A stretch of DNA of 64,000 bases from Devosia sp. Lineage in GTDB: Bacteria; Pseudomonadota; Alphaproteobacteria; Rhizobiales; Devosiaceae. The position numbers and the translations under genes were made by a program. Shown here in pieces: positions 44,637-53,184 of the stretch. Numbering within the stretch: position 1 is the first letter of the stretch; each line of letters opens with the position of its first letter. The notes below the pieces were generated by a model. The model was given only the letters and a program-made list of their open reading frames with translations. It had not been told where the DNA came from and did not search any database. Location: positions 25,641 to 89,640 of the forward strand of contig NZ_JAQGJM010000028.1 of the NCBI RefSeq assembly GCF_028290625.1, read 5' to 3'.

Positions 44637-45311
44637 ATGGGTGAGCGGATCAAACTGACGTCGGGCGATGGCTTCGTGTTCAACGCCTATCAGGCGGCAC
44701 CGGCCGGGACGGCCAAAGGCGCGGTGGTGGTGATCCACGAAGTGTGGGGGCTCAACAATTTCGTGCGCATCGAAGTCGACCGCTATGCGGCCGCGGGCTA
44801 TCTGGCCATCGCGCCGGCGCTGATGGACCGCGTCGATCTGGGTTATGAGAGCGAAGATTACGGCCCGACCGGCTTTGCCCGCATCGGCGAGTTGATGAAA
44901 GAATTCAACCAGGCTACGGCGCTGCCGGATGTCGAGGCGGCGATAAAGGCCGTAGCCGGCGCCGGCAAAGTCGGCATTACGGGCTATTGCTTTGGCGGCG
45001 CAACGTCATGGCGTGCAGCCCATGCCGGGCTCGGCCTGTCGGCGGCTTCGGGCTATTACGGTGGCGGGCTGCTCAACTATATCGATCTGGCACCGCAGGT
45101 GCCGACCGAGATGCATTATGCCGAGGCCGATCACGGCATTCCGCTCGAGCAGGTCGAGGCGCTGCGTAAGCGCTATCCGGATATGGGCATTTATCTTTAT
45201 CCAGGCGATCATGGCTTCTGCAATTTCGACCGTGCGGACAAGTATCACGCCGCCAGTGCAAAGCTCGCCAATGAGCGCACTCTGGCCTTCTTCGCCAAGC
45301 ATCTGGCGTAA
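44637..45311 (+). CDS. Dienelactone hydrolase family protein
   Basis: This 224-residue cytoplasmic hydrolase starts at ATG 44637 behind AAGGGA; an in-frame ATG seven codons earlier has none. The catalytic cysteine is in GYCFGG (Cys118), the aspartate region reads YAEADHGIP and the histidine is in YPGDHGFCN, the full Cys-Asp-His triad. VIHEVWGLN near 33-40 carries the usual glutamate that tunes the cysteine. The family hydrolyses lactones such as dienelactone, and here a sugar-derived lactone is conceivable. It is followed at 6 bp by a small unknown gene. Confidence 0.9.
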   Translation: MGERIKLTSGDGFVFNAYQAAPAGTAKGAVVVIHEVWGLNNFVRIEVDRYAAAGYLAIAPALMDRVDLGYESEDYGPTGFARIGELMKEFNQATALPDVEAAIKAVAGAGKVGITGYCFGGATSWRAAHAGLGLSAASGYYGGGLLNYIDLAPQVPTEMHYAEADHGIPLEQVEALRKRYPDMGIYLYPGDHGFCNFDRADKYHAASAKLANERTLAFFAKHLA

Positions 45312-45317
45312 ACCGCA

Positions 45318-45770
45318 GTGACGCTTGAGGCGCAGTTTGCGCTGATCCTCGAGGAGCACCGCCACAGCCTTGCCGCGCCACTGTCGGTGCGAAAGGTGCT
45401 GCTGGTGGCGGTGTTGCTCGACCATTTCGCTGACCTTGTGTTTGCGCAATTCCGAGACAGGCCGGAGCGGGTGTTCGGCGTGCCGGATGTGCTGGCGTGG
45501 CGCGCCACGCTGGCGGCGCAGTCAGCGGCACTGGGGCAGGTGGCCGAACTCGCCTCGGGCCGTCATGACGGTGCGACGCTACGGATCGACGCGATCACGG
45601 TGCCGATTGCCGATTATCCGGCGCTCGCCGTCGAGGACTATATGGTCAGCCTCTACAACCAAAACACGGTGCAGCGCGTCGTCGTCGTAAAACGCGACGG
45701 CAGCACGGCGCTGGCGCATGACGTACTGGCGGCGGCGCTCGACTATTGGGACAGCGCCAACTGGCGCTGA
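45318..45770 (+). CDS. Hypothetical protein downstream of the dienelactone hydrolase
   Basis: This is a 150-residue protein starting at GTG. There is no signal peptide. The first half is helical (FALILEEHRHSL, VLLVAVLLDHFADLVFAQF, WRATLAAQSAALGQVAEL). The second half has beta-like stretches (ATLRIDAITVPI, NTVQRVVVVKRDGS). I do not recognise the family. The six-base gap to the hydrolase suggests one operon. It ends 3 bp before the stop of the opposing SDR gene. Confidence 0.65.
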   Translation: MTLEAQFALILEEHRHSLAAPLSVRKVLLVAVLLDHFADLVFAQFRDRPERVFGVPDVLAWRATLAAQSAALGQVAELASGRHDGATLRIDAITVPIADYPALAVEDYMVSLYNQNTVQRVVVVKRDGSTALAHDVLAAALDYWDSANWR

Positions 45771-45773
45771 GTC

Positions 45774-46526
45774 TCAATAGGTGGCGCGGCCGCCCGAGAG
45801 GTCGAACACGGCGCCGGTGGTGAAAGAGTTTTCGGCGGTTGCCAGCCAGCAGATCATGGAGGCGGCCTCGCTGAGTTCCAGCATGCGACCGCGCGGAATC
45901 TTGCCGAGGATCATCTTGAGGAAGTCGGGATCCTGGCTCAGCGCCATGGTGGTTTTGGCGACGGCAGGAGTCACCGCGTTGACGGCTATATCGTATTTCG
46001 CCAGTTCCTTGCCGAGCGACTTGGTCAAGGCGATGACGCCGGCCTTGGTCGAAGAATAGGCGGAGGCGTTGGGATTGCCTTCCTTGCCGGCGACGGAGCT
46101 GAGATTGACGATGCGGCCATAGCCGGCGGCGATCATATGCGGGACCACGGCGCGGCAGACGAAGAACGTGCCGACCAGCCCGATATGGACGACGTCCATG
46201 AAATCCTGCGGCGGATATTCCCACAGGGGCGCATTGGGGCCGACGATGGCGGCGTTATTGATCAGGATGTCGATCTTGCCGAAGCGCGCCAGCACGGCAG
46301 CGACGGCGGCATCGACCGAGGCCATGTCGCCGATATCGGCGCGCAGGGCGATCAGCTTGTCATTGCCGGCGTATTTGGCATTGAGACTCGCGAGCAGTTT
46401 CTCGTCGCGGTCCCAGATGGCGACTGAGCCACCATTGGCGAGCATGGTTTCGGCGACCGTGAGGCCAATGCCTTGGCCACCGCCGGTGATGATGGCGGTG
46501 CGGCCGGCGAAATCATAGGTGTTCAT
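45774..46526 (-). CDS. SDR dehydrogenase, probable 2-keto-3-deoxy-L-rhamnonate/fuconate dehydrogenase
   Basis: This 250-residue classical SDR has the NAD motif TGGGQGIG, NNAA, the serine in NLSSVAGKEG, and YSSTK (Tyr/Lys pair). The stretch NPNASAYSSTKAGVIALTKSLGKELA is, as I recall, typical of enzymes oxidising 2-keto-3-deoxy-6-deoxyhexonates. It is the last gene of the minus-strand transporter operon. It could also be the first enzyme (L-rhamnose 1-dehydrogenase), but an aldo/keto reductase at the operon's head probably does that. If it oxidises the keto-deoxy acid, a diketo-acid hydrolase is needed and is not seen nearby. Confidence 0.75.
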   Translation of the reverse strand: MNTYDFAGRTAIITGGGQGIGLTVAETMLANGGSVAIWDRDEKLLASLNAKYAGNDKLIALRADIGDMASVDAAVAAVLARFGKIDILINNAAIVGPNAPLWEYPPQDFMDVVHIGLVGTFFVCRAVVPHMIAAGYGRIVNLSSVAGKEGNPNASAYSSTKAGVIALTKSLGKELAKYDIAVNAVTPAVAKTTMALSQDPDFLKMILGKIPRGRMLELSEAASMICWLATAENSFTTGAVFDLSGGRATY

Positions 46527-46544
46527 GGCAAAATCCGGATTGAG

Positions 46545-46575
46545 AAAAAGGGCGCCGGCCTGATGACCGGCGCCC
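46545..46575 (-). terminator. Terminator between binding-protein and SDR genes
   Basis: On the minus strand GGGCGCCGG / CCGGCGCCC (9-bp perfect stem, 8-base loop) is followed by TTTTTCTC. It lies inside the operon, so it may be leaky and lower SDR expression. Confidence 0.85.
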
Positions 46576-46585
46576 GGATGGGTTG

Positions 46586-47584
46586 TTAGAAGTCGAAGTC
46601 GTCGATGTTCTTCGCGTCGAACGTGGTCAGTTCGGCCTGGGTGTTCATGGCGTTCTTGTCGGCGATGGTGATGGTGCCGAGGTTGGGAACGTCAAACGTG
46701 CCGCCGACTTCGTTCTTGATGGTGCCGCCGATGACGCCGACGGCGAAGTGGGCTGCGAGCCAGCCTTCATTGTAGGGCGACCAAAGCTGGAACGCCGAGA
46801 CAGTGCCGTCCTTGACGAAATCGCGCATTTCGCTGGGCAGGCCCAGGCCGGTCACATGCACGGTGGCGGCGATGCCGCGCGACTGCACAACCTGCGCGGC
46901 AGCCGCGATACCCACGGTGGTGGGCGCAATCACACCAACCAGATTTGGGTAGTTGGACAGCAGGGCTTCCATTTCGGTGGTCGATTTTTCGGGCTGGTCA
47001 TCGCCATAGACGGTGGCGACCAGGTGCATGTCCTTGTACTTGGGATCGTTCTTGAGCGTGTCGTTCATCGCCGCGATCCAGGTGTTCTGGTCGGGGGCTT
47101 CGGTGGTAGCCGACAGGATGGCGATATCGCCCTTGTAGCCGATCATCGAGCCCATCAGCTCGACCTGGTTCGGGCCAGTCTTGGTGAAATCGACGGGCAG
47201 GATGGTGGCGTCGCGATGGCCTTCATTGCCGACGAGATCGCCGTTCACGGTCAGCACGAGAATGCCCTTTTCCTTGGCGGTATCGAGCACCTGGTTGAGC
47301 GCGTCGGGGCTATTGGGGGCAATGGCGATGACGTTCACGCCGCGCTGGATCTGCGCTTCGATAAACGGGATCTGCGAAGTGGCTTCGGCCGTGGCCGGGG
47401 CGACGAATTCGAACTCGCAGCCGAGCGACTTGCAGGCGTCTTCGAAGCCGCCGGTGATGCTGTCGAAATAGGGATTGCCGGTATTCTTGCCGATATAGAC
47501 GATCTTAATCGGGTCGGCGGCGTAGGCGGTGGTGACCATAGCGACGCCGATGGCGAGCCCGGCGAGTAGAGTTTTCTTGAGCAC
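46586..47584 (-). CDS. CUT2 sugar-binding protein (RhaS-like)
   Basis: This 332-residue periplasmic receptor starts at GTG 47584, directly behind GAGGAGGAAGAA. The signal peptide (LKKTLLAGLAIGVAMVTTAYA) is followed by the ribose-binding-protein fold: IGKNTGNPYFDSITGGFEDACKSLG, VNVIAIAPNSPDAL and VIAPTTVGIAAAAQVV, each read in parts. The pattern fits the RhaS/autoinducer-2 subgroup of CUT2 receptors, consistent with the rhamnose-type enzymes encoded nearby. It is encoded 44 bp after the second permease and followed by a terminator. Confidence 0.9.
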   Translation of the reverse strand: MLKKTLLAGLAIGVAMVTTAYAADPIKIVYIGKNTGNPYFDSITGGFEDACKSLGCEFEFVAPATAEATSQIPFIEAQIQRGVNVIAIAPNSPDALNQVLDTAKEKGILVLTVNGDLVGNEGHRDATILPVDFTKTGPNQVELMGSMIGYKGDIAILSATTEAPDQNTWIAAMNDTLKNDPKYKDMHLVATVYGDDQPEKSTTEMEALLSNYPNLVGVIAPTTVGIAAAAQVVQSRGIAATVHVTGLGLPSEMRDFVKDGTVSAFQLWSPYNEGWLAAHFAVGVIGGTIKNEVGGTFDVPNLGTITIADKNAMNTQAELTTFDAKNIDDFDF

Positions 47585-47628
47585 TTCTTCCTCCTCAGTG
47601 TGCCGGTGTTTCCCGGCGGAATAGCCCG

Positions 47629-48618
47629 TCACCGCTGGGTGCGGGAATAGATGAAATTGGTGGCGATGATGGAGACGATCAGCAGCACGCCCAGCACGAC
47701 AAGCTGGACGGCCGGCAGGACGTTGGCGACGGTCATGCCTGTCGAAACGATGACCAGGAGCCACGCCGCAAGAAAGGTGCCGAGGATGGTGCCGCGGCCG
47801 CCGAAAATATAGGTGCCGCCGAGCATGGCCATCAGCACCATCTGCAATTCGCCGCCGAGACCGAGATCGTAGCGGACGGAGCCGAGGCGCGAGGCGGTCA
47901 TCAGGCCGGCGACGGCGCTGACGAGACCCATCAGCAGGAACAGGCTCATCTTGATGCGCTGGCTGCGAATGCCGGCATGGCGCGCAGCGACCTCATTGGT
48001 GCCGATCTGGTAGATTTGGCGGCCGAAGATGGTCATGGACAGCACGACGCCGAGGATGACCGACATGACGATGAAGATCAGCACGGTCAGCGGAATGCCG
48101 GCGATCAGCACGGTGTTGATGCCGATGAACCAGTCCGGCACGCGGATGGACTTGTCGCCGGCGATGACCTGGGCGAGGCCGCGATAGAGGGTCAGCGTGC
48201 CGATGGTGACGATGATCGACGGAATTTGCAGGCGGATGACCATGAAGCCATTGATCGCGCCCATGACGAGACCGGCAAAGAGGCCGATGGCGATGGCCAG
48301 CGGCATGGGCACGCCGGCCTGCTGCGCGAAGGCGAAGAGGCAGGCCGACAGCGCCATATTGGCGGCGGGCGAGAGATCGATTTCGCCGGCGATGATGACC
48401 ATGGTCAAAACCAGCGCGACGATGGCGAATTCGGCCGAGAGCGTGAAGCTGCGCAGGATATAGCCGACATCGAGGAAGTAGGGCGACAGCAGGCTGGCGC
48501 CGAACAAAGCGAGGATCAGCAGCACCAGCGTCATGGTTTCGGGACGGATGACGATGACCTGCCAACGCGGACGGGCGGGGGGCAGTTCGCGTGCGGCGGG
48601 CGTCTGGATGGCACTCAT
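47629..48618 (-). CDS. CUT2 sugar ABC transporter permease 2 (RhaQ/RhaP-like)
   Basis: From ATG 48618 the product has 329 residues with 8-10 membrane helices. AGEIDLSPAANMALSACLFAFA and RLQIPSIIVTIGTLTLYRGLAQVI are hallmark sections of ribose-type permeases (PF02653). The start overlaps the stop of permease 1 (ATGA). The longer open frame reaching 49329 runs over permease 1 and is not real. It forms a heteromeric channel with the product of the next gene. Confidence 0.93.
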   Translation of the reverse strand: MSAIQTPAARELPPARPRWQVIVIRPETMTLVLLILALFGASLLSPYFLDVGYILRSFTLSAEFAIVALVLTMVIIAGEIDLSPAANMALSACLFAFAQQAGVPMPLAIAIGLFAGLVMGAINGFMVIRLQIPSIIVTIGTLTLYRGLAQVIAGDKSIRVPDWFIGINTVLIAGIPLTVLIFIVMSVILGVVLSMTIFGRQIYQIGTNEVAARHAGIRSQRIKMSLFLLMGLVSAVAGLMTASRLGSVRYDLGLGGELQMVLMAMLGGTYIFGGRGTILGTFLAAWLLVIVSTGMTVANVLPAVQLVVLGVLLIVSIIATNFIYSRTQR

Positions 48619-49601
48619 GCGCGCGCCCTCGTAAGGCTCTTTATGCCCTGCTGCCGCACGGTGCGATCGATCAGCAAAGCGATCAGGATGACGGCGCCGT
48701 AGATGGCGCTTTGGGTCGTGCCGGGAATGCCAAGCAAGGGCAGGGCGGCGGCGACGCAGCCGAGCAACAGGACACCGAGGATAGTGCCGAGTACGGTGCC
48801 GACACCGCCATTGATCGAGACGCCGCCGATGACCACCGCGGCGATCACCTGGAACTCGAAGCCCGAGCCGGTATTGGACGGATTCACAAAACCCCAGCGG
48901 CTGGCATAGAGAATGCCGGCAAGGCCGGAGAGCGCCCCGGAAATCGAAAACACCAAGAGCGTGACGCGAGTCACGGCTACGCCGCGCAAGGGAGCGGCGA
49001 CAGGATTGGAGCCGAGGGCAAAAATCTGCCGGCCGACGCGGGTGTGCATGACGAAAATGTAGGTCAGCAGTGCGACGCCGAAGCTGATGAAGATGATCCA
49101 CGGAATGCCAAAAATCGGCGAGGTCTGTGACATGGCCTTGAGTGCCGAGGGGACGTATTGCCGGTCGATCTGCTTGGCGTTGGAGACGATGTAGGTCAGG
49201 CCGCGATAGAGATTGAGCGTGCCCAGCGTCACGATGATGGCGGGCAGGCGGAATAGCGTGACCAGGAGGCCATTGATCAGGCCGAGCAGGGCGCCGGTGC
49301 CGATCGAAACGAGGAAGCCGATGGGCCACCAGATTTCGGGATGAAACTTGAACATCATGCCGGTGACCATGGCCGAAAAGCCGAGCATGGAGCCGATGGA
49401 CAGATCGACATGGCGGGCGACGACGACCAGCATCTGTCCCATGGCGCCGATCAGGATCAGCGGGGTCAGCAGCAGGATGATGCGCAGGCTATCGAGGGTG
49501 AGGAATTGCGGCTTCTGCGTGCCCACGGCGAGACAGAACAGTACGATCATCACCGCGATGCCGGCTTCGCGCCGGAGCAGGATATTGCGGAGCGCGCTCA
49601 T
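48615..49601 (-). CDS. CUT2 sugar ABC transporter permease 1 (RhaP/RhaQ-like)
   Basis: This is a 328-residue multi-helix membrane protein. VARHVDLSIGSMLGFSAMVTGM and RLPAIIVTLGTLNLYRGLTYIV match the ribose-type permease family. GGVSINGGVGTVLGTILGVLLLG near the C-terminus is the conserved last-loop glycine cluster. The start ATG 49601 overlaps the ATPase stop by 4 bp. Gene order ATPase-permease-permease-binding protein resembles rhaTPQS arrangements but with the binding protein last. Confidence 0.93.
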   Translation of the reverse strand: MSALRNILLRREAGIAVMIVLFCLAVGTQKPQFLTLDSLRIILLLTPLILIGAMGQMLVVVARHVDLSIGSMLGFSAMVTGMMFKFHPEIWWPIGFLVSIGTGALLGLINGLLVTLFRLPAIIVTLGTLNLYRGLTYIVSNAKQIDRQYVPSALKAMSQTSPIFGIPWIIFISFGVALLTYIFVMHTRVGRQIFALGSNPVAAPLRGVAVTRVTLLVFSISGALSGLAGILYASRWGFVNPSNTGSGFEFQVIAAVVIGGVSINGGVGTVLGTILGVLLLGCVAAALPLLGIPGTTQSAIYGAVILIALLIDRTVRQQGIKSLTRARA

Positions 49602-51115
49602 GCAGCCACTCCGGCGCGGGCTGTGCGGGGCACGGCGGCACTCATGATGGTTTCCTGCGTAGCGTCGGCGCGGGCAATATCGGCGGTGAGCCGGCCTTCG
49701 GACATGACGAGGATGCGGTCGCACAGCGCCAGCAGCTCGGGCAATTCGGACGAGATCAAGAGGATGGCGCGGCCGGAGGCGGCCAGATCGCCGATCATGT
49801 CGTAGAACTCCGCCTTGACGCCGATATCGATGCCGCGCGTCGGCTCGTCGAGAATGAGGACGCTGGGATCGGTCAGCAACCAGCGCGCCAGGATCGCCTT
49901 CTGCTGATTGCCGCCTGAGAGTTCGCCGATGGGCTGGCGCAGCGAGGCCAGCTTGATCGAGAGCTTGCGGACGGACTCCTGTGCCAGGGCCTTTTCGACT
50001 GCGCGCTGGATGAAGCCCGCGGGAGCGACCTGCTTGGGGACGGCGGCCGAGATGTTTTCCTCCACCGACAGGGTGCGGAAAATGCCGGCGGCGGCGCGAT
50101 CTTCGGGAACGAAGGCGAGGCCCAGATCGATGGCCTGGGCTGGCTCAGTGATGCTGACCCGCTTGCCGGCCACGGTGACGGTGCCGCTGGTGGCGGGCGC
50201 GACGCCGAAAATGGCGCGGGCCACATCGGTGCGACCGGCGCCAACCAGGCCGCCAAGGCCGACGATCTCGCCTTTGCGGACTTCAAAACTGATGTCGTGG
50301 AAGACGCCGGGCAGCGTCAGGCCCTCGACCTTGAGCGCCACGTCGCCAATCTGGGCGCGGGCCTTGTGGCGGAATTCCTTGAGCGGGCGGCCGATCATCA
50401 GGCGGATGATGTCTGCATCGGTCAGATTGCCGATGGTGTCGGTGGCGATCTTGTTGCCGTCGCGGAATATGGTGACGCGGTCGCAGAGCGCGCGCACTTC
50501 TTCGAGCCGATGCGAGATGAAGACGATGGTGCGGCCTTCGTCGCGCAGGCGGCGGGCGATGCCGAACAGGGTTTCGACTTCCTTGGGCGTCAGCGGCGCG
50601 GTGGGCTCGTCCATGATGATGAGGCGGCTGTCCGACGCCAGCGCGCGGGCGATTTCGACCATCTGCTGATCAGCAATGGAGAGGCCCCGCATCGGCCTGG
50701 TGACATCGATACGCACGCCGAGCAGGTCCATCAGCGCTCGCGCGTTGCGGGTCATTTCCGCCCACGGCACTCTGGCGAACCAGCCGCCGTCGCCGCGGCC
50801 GAGCACGAGGTTCTCGGCAACCGACAGGTCGGGGAAGGAGATCGGCTCCTGATGGATCAGGGTAATGCCGAGCTTCTGCGCCACGATGGGATTAAGAATC
50901 TCGACCGGCTCGCCATTCAGCGTCAGCGTGCCGCGCGAGGGGCGATGCACGCCGGCGAGAATCTTGGCGAAGGTGGATTTGCCAGCGCCGTTCTCGCCCA
51001 GCAGCGCGTGGATTTCGCCGCGCTGCAGGTCGAGATCGACATCGCGCAGCACCTCGATGGCAGCGAAGTGCTTAGAGATGCCGCGGGCGCTGATGAGGGG
51101 CGTGGTGTCGGTCAC
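49598..51115 (-). CDS. CUT2 sugar ABC transporter ATPase, two ABC domains (RhaT/RbsA-like)
   Basis: This 505-residue protein starts with GTG overlapping the previous stop (GTGA). The first ABC domain has Walker A GENGAGKST near 40 and an atypical signature (LSIADQQMVEIARAL). Walker B reads LIIMDEPTAPL. The second domain has a degenerate Walker A (GLVGAGRTDVARAIFG), LSGGNQQKAILARWL, and LILDEPTRGIDIGVKAEFY, as usual for RbsA-type fused ATPases. It powers the two permeases encoded next. Confidence 0.95.
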   Translation of the reverse strand: MTDTTPLISARGISKHFAAIEVLRDVDLDLQRGEIHALLGENGAGKSTFAKILAGVHRPSRGTLTLNGEPVEILNPIVAQKLGITLIHQEPISFPDLSVAENLVLGRGDGGWFARVPWAEMTRNARALMDLLGVRIDVTRPMRGLSIADQQMVEIARALASDSRLIIMDEPTAPLTPKEVETLFGIARRLRDEGRTIVFISHRLEEVRALCDRVTIFRDGNKIATDTIGNLTDADIIRLMIGRPLKEFRHKARAQIGDVALKVEGLTLPGVFHDISFEVRKGEIVGLGGLVGAGRTDVARAIFGVAPATSGTVTVAGKRVSITEPAQAIDLGLAFVPEDRAAAGIFRTLSVEENISAAVPKQVAPAGFIQRAVEKALAQESVRKLSIKLASLRQPIGELSGGNQQKAILARWLLTDPSVLILDEPTRGIDIGVKAEFYDMIGDLAASGRAILLISSELPELLALCDRILVMSEGRLTADIARADATQETIMSAAVPRTARAGVAA

Positions 51116-52143
51116 GGTGTGGGCACCGGAGCGCCGGCTTCCAGCAGGCCTTGCGTCTTGAGGTCGGACCAGAAGGTGGCGGGGATCGATACGCCGAGCG
51201 CCGCGACGTTCTGCCGAACCTCATCAGGACCGGCTGCGCCGGGAATGATCGAGACGACGGCGGGATGGGCCAGCGGGAATTGCAGCGCGGCGACGGGCAG
51301 GCGCACATCATGTGCCGCGCATACTGCCTCGATGGCGCGAACCTTCGCCTGCACTTCGGGAGAGGCCGCCCCATAGGCGTACATGGCGCCAGCGCCCGAG
51401 CCGGTCACCAGAATGCCCGAGGCGAAGGGCGCGCCGATGATGACGCCGACCCGGCGCTCAAGGCAAAGCTGCATATCGGTGTGCAGGATGGTCTGGTTGA
51501 GCAGCGTATAGGGCATGGCCACGATGGCGAAATCGACATCGATTTCAGCGAGCTTGTGGCCCAGGTCACCGGGGATATTGTTCCCCAGCCCAATGGCCTT
51601 GATGTCGCCATTGGCCTTGAGTTCAGCCAGCGCCTTCATGCCGCCGCCGGTGAGCTGCTTCATATATACGGCGACCTGTTCGGGCGTGTGGAACATGGTG
51701 TCGATGTCGTGGATGGTCAGGGAATCGACCGTGTTTAGCGCCAGGCGCTGCAGCAGCTGCTCGTAGGAGCGCATGATGCCGTCATAGGTGTAGTCGAACA
51801 CCACATCGAAGGGCAGGCCGCCGGTCCAAGGGGCGGTGCTGAACGTGCTGGGATCGGCGGGGCGAGTGAGGATGCGGCCGACCTTGGTGTTGATGGTGAA
51901 TTCGGCGCGCGGCTTGGTGCGAAGGAACCCGCCGAGACGATGCTCGGAGAGGCCGCGACCATACCAGGCCGCGGTATCATAGGCGTGCACGCCGATATCC
52001 CACGCGGCCTCCAGCGTCGCATCGGACTGGGCCTCGGTGAGCTTTTGATAGAGCTCGCCCAGATGGGCGGCACCAAAGCCGAAGATTGGCAATTCCAGCG
52101 CGGTGCGGCCGACGCGGCGACGATCCGATAGTGCCAGTGACAT
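51112..52143 (-). CDS. Aldo/keto reductase, L-fucose (D-threo-aldose) 1-dehydrogenase-like
   Basis: This 343-residue TIM-barrel oxidoreductase has the AKR tetrad: Asp in AYDTAAWYG, Tyr in the same motif, Lys in NTKVGR, and His in TIHDID. The insert with FDYTYDGIMRSYEQLLQRL and the C-terminal FPLAHPAVVSIIPGA fit D-threo-aldose 1-dehydrogenases, which oxidise L-fucose and similar sugars to the 1,5-lactone. GGAGGAGG lies eight bases before the ATG. It heads the transporter operon and diverges from the lactonase gene that would take its product. A paralogue is encoded at 62801. Confidence 0.88.
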   Translation of the reverse strand: MSLALSDRRRVGRTALELPIFGFGAAHLGELYQKLTEAQSDATLEAAWDIGVHAYDTAAWYGRGLSEHRLGGFLRTKPRAEFTINTKVGRILTRPADPSTFSTAPWTGGLPFDVVFDYTYDGIMRSYEQLLQRLALNTVDSLTIHDIDTMFHTPEQVAVYMKQLTGGGMKALAELKANGDIKAIGLGNNIPGDLGHKLAEIDVDFAIVAMPYTLLNQTILHTDMQLCLERRVGVIIGAPFASGILVTGSGAGAMYAYGAASPEVQAKVRAIEAVCAAHDVRLPVAALQFPLAHPAVVSIIPGAAGPDEVRQNVAALGVSIPATFWSDLKTQGLLEAGAPVPTP

Positions 52144-52201
52144 CGCCTGAACCTCCTCCGCCGACCCTTGGTGGCTCTGCGGCCGCCTTGATCGAGGCGA
52201 A

Positions 52202-52231
52202 ACTTGTCAGACAAAAATAAGTTTGACAAGT
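52202..52231. promoter_or_regulatory. Candidate GntR operator in the divergent rhamnose/fucose-type promoter
   Basis: TTGTC-A-GACAA at 52204-52214 is a perfect 11-bp palindrome of the GntR/FCD consensus type. A second half-site pair, ACTTGTC (52202-52208) and GACAAGT (52225-52231), forms a wider inverted repeat. It sits between the divergent aldo/keto-reductase and lactonase genes, near the GntR gene at 53185. Confidence 0.65.
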
Positions 52232-52295
52232 TCTAAAGTTGTGCCATTTCTGGCGGCAAGTTCACGTTGATGAACACGGAAGTGGGACGTCACCA

Positions 52296-53177
52296 ATGCC
52301 GAATTTCCCCATCATCGATACGCATCTGCACATCTTCGATCACAGCCGGCTGAGCTATACCGGGTTCAAGGGTCATCCGATTTTCGGCCGCGACCATCAC
52401 ATCGAGGACTATGCGGCGGCGCTCGGCCGCGTCGATGTCGATGCCATGGTGTTCCTCGAATGCTATGCCGATTTCACGCCGACCAGCGGGCAGTATCTTG
52501 AGGAAATCGAGTTCGTCGAAGAGGAGGCGCAGCGCGACCAGCGCCTCAAGGCGATCGTGCCGATGGCGCCGCTGGAATGGGGCAGCCGGGTCGAGCCGAT
52601 GCTGGAGGAGATGGCCAGCAAGCATCCGATGGTGCGCGGCATTCGCCGTATCGTCGAGTTCGATGCCGATCCGCGGGCGCTGACGCTGAGCCGGGACTTT
52701 GTCGAGGGTGTGAACCTCTTGGAAAAGTTCGGCTATCACTTTGAGATCAACGTCAATCATACGCAGATGGATATCGTGCGCGAGTTCGTCCGCCGCATTC
52801 CCAATGTGCGGCTGATCCTCGATCATTGCGGCAAGCCGGGAATCGCGGAGGGGGCAATCGCGCAATATCGCGACGATGTCGCCGAGCTGGCGCGGCATCC
52901 GAACCTGTGGATCAAGCTGTCGGACCTGCCGGTGGAGGCCGACAAGAAGACCTGGACGGAGGCCGACCTTCGCCCGTTCATTGCCGCGACGCTGGAAAGT
53001 TTCGGTGTCGAGCGGACCATTTATGGCGGCGACTATCCGGTATGCCTGCAGGCCACGACCTTGCCGCGCTGGGTGGATGTGCTCGACAAGGCGTTCGCCG
53101 ACCTGGGGCTGAGCGAGGCGGACACGCGAAAAATCTATCGTGACAATGCCAACAGCTTCTATCGGCTCGGGCTCTAG
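52296..53177 (+). CDS. Amidohydrolase-family sugar lactonase (L-fucono/L-rhamnono-lactonase-like)
   Basis: This 293-residue amidohydrolase-2 family protein starts at ATG 52296 with the family start (PIIDTHLHIFD). Metal/active-site elements are HLH near 11, HFEINVNHTQ, LDHCGKPG and the late YGGDYP aspartate. Relatives hydrolyse 2-pyrone-4,6-dicarboxylate lactone or L-fuconolactone. Given its neighbours, it probably opens the lactone made by the aldo/keto reductase to the aldonic acid that RhmD-like dehydratase uses. The ribosome site is weak. Confidence 0.85.
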   Translation: MPNFPIIDTHLHIFDHSRLSYTGFKGHPIFGRDHHIEDYAAALGRVDVDAMVFLECYADFTPTSGQYLEEIEFVEEEAQRDQRLKAIVPMAPLEWGSRVEPMLEEMASKHPMVRGIRRIVEFDADPRALTLSRDFVEGVNLLEKFGYHFEINVNHTQMDIVREFVRRIPNVRLILDHCGKPGIAEGAIAQYRDDVAELARHPNLWIKLSDLPVEADKKTWTEADLRPFIAATLESFGVERTIYGGDYPVCLQATTLPRWVDVLDKAFADLGLSEADTRKIYRDNANSFYRLGL

Positions 53178-53184
53178 GGGCAGC

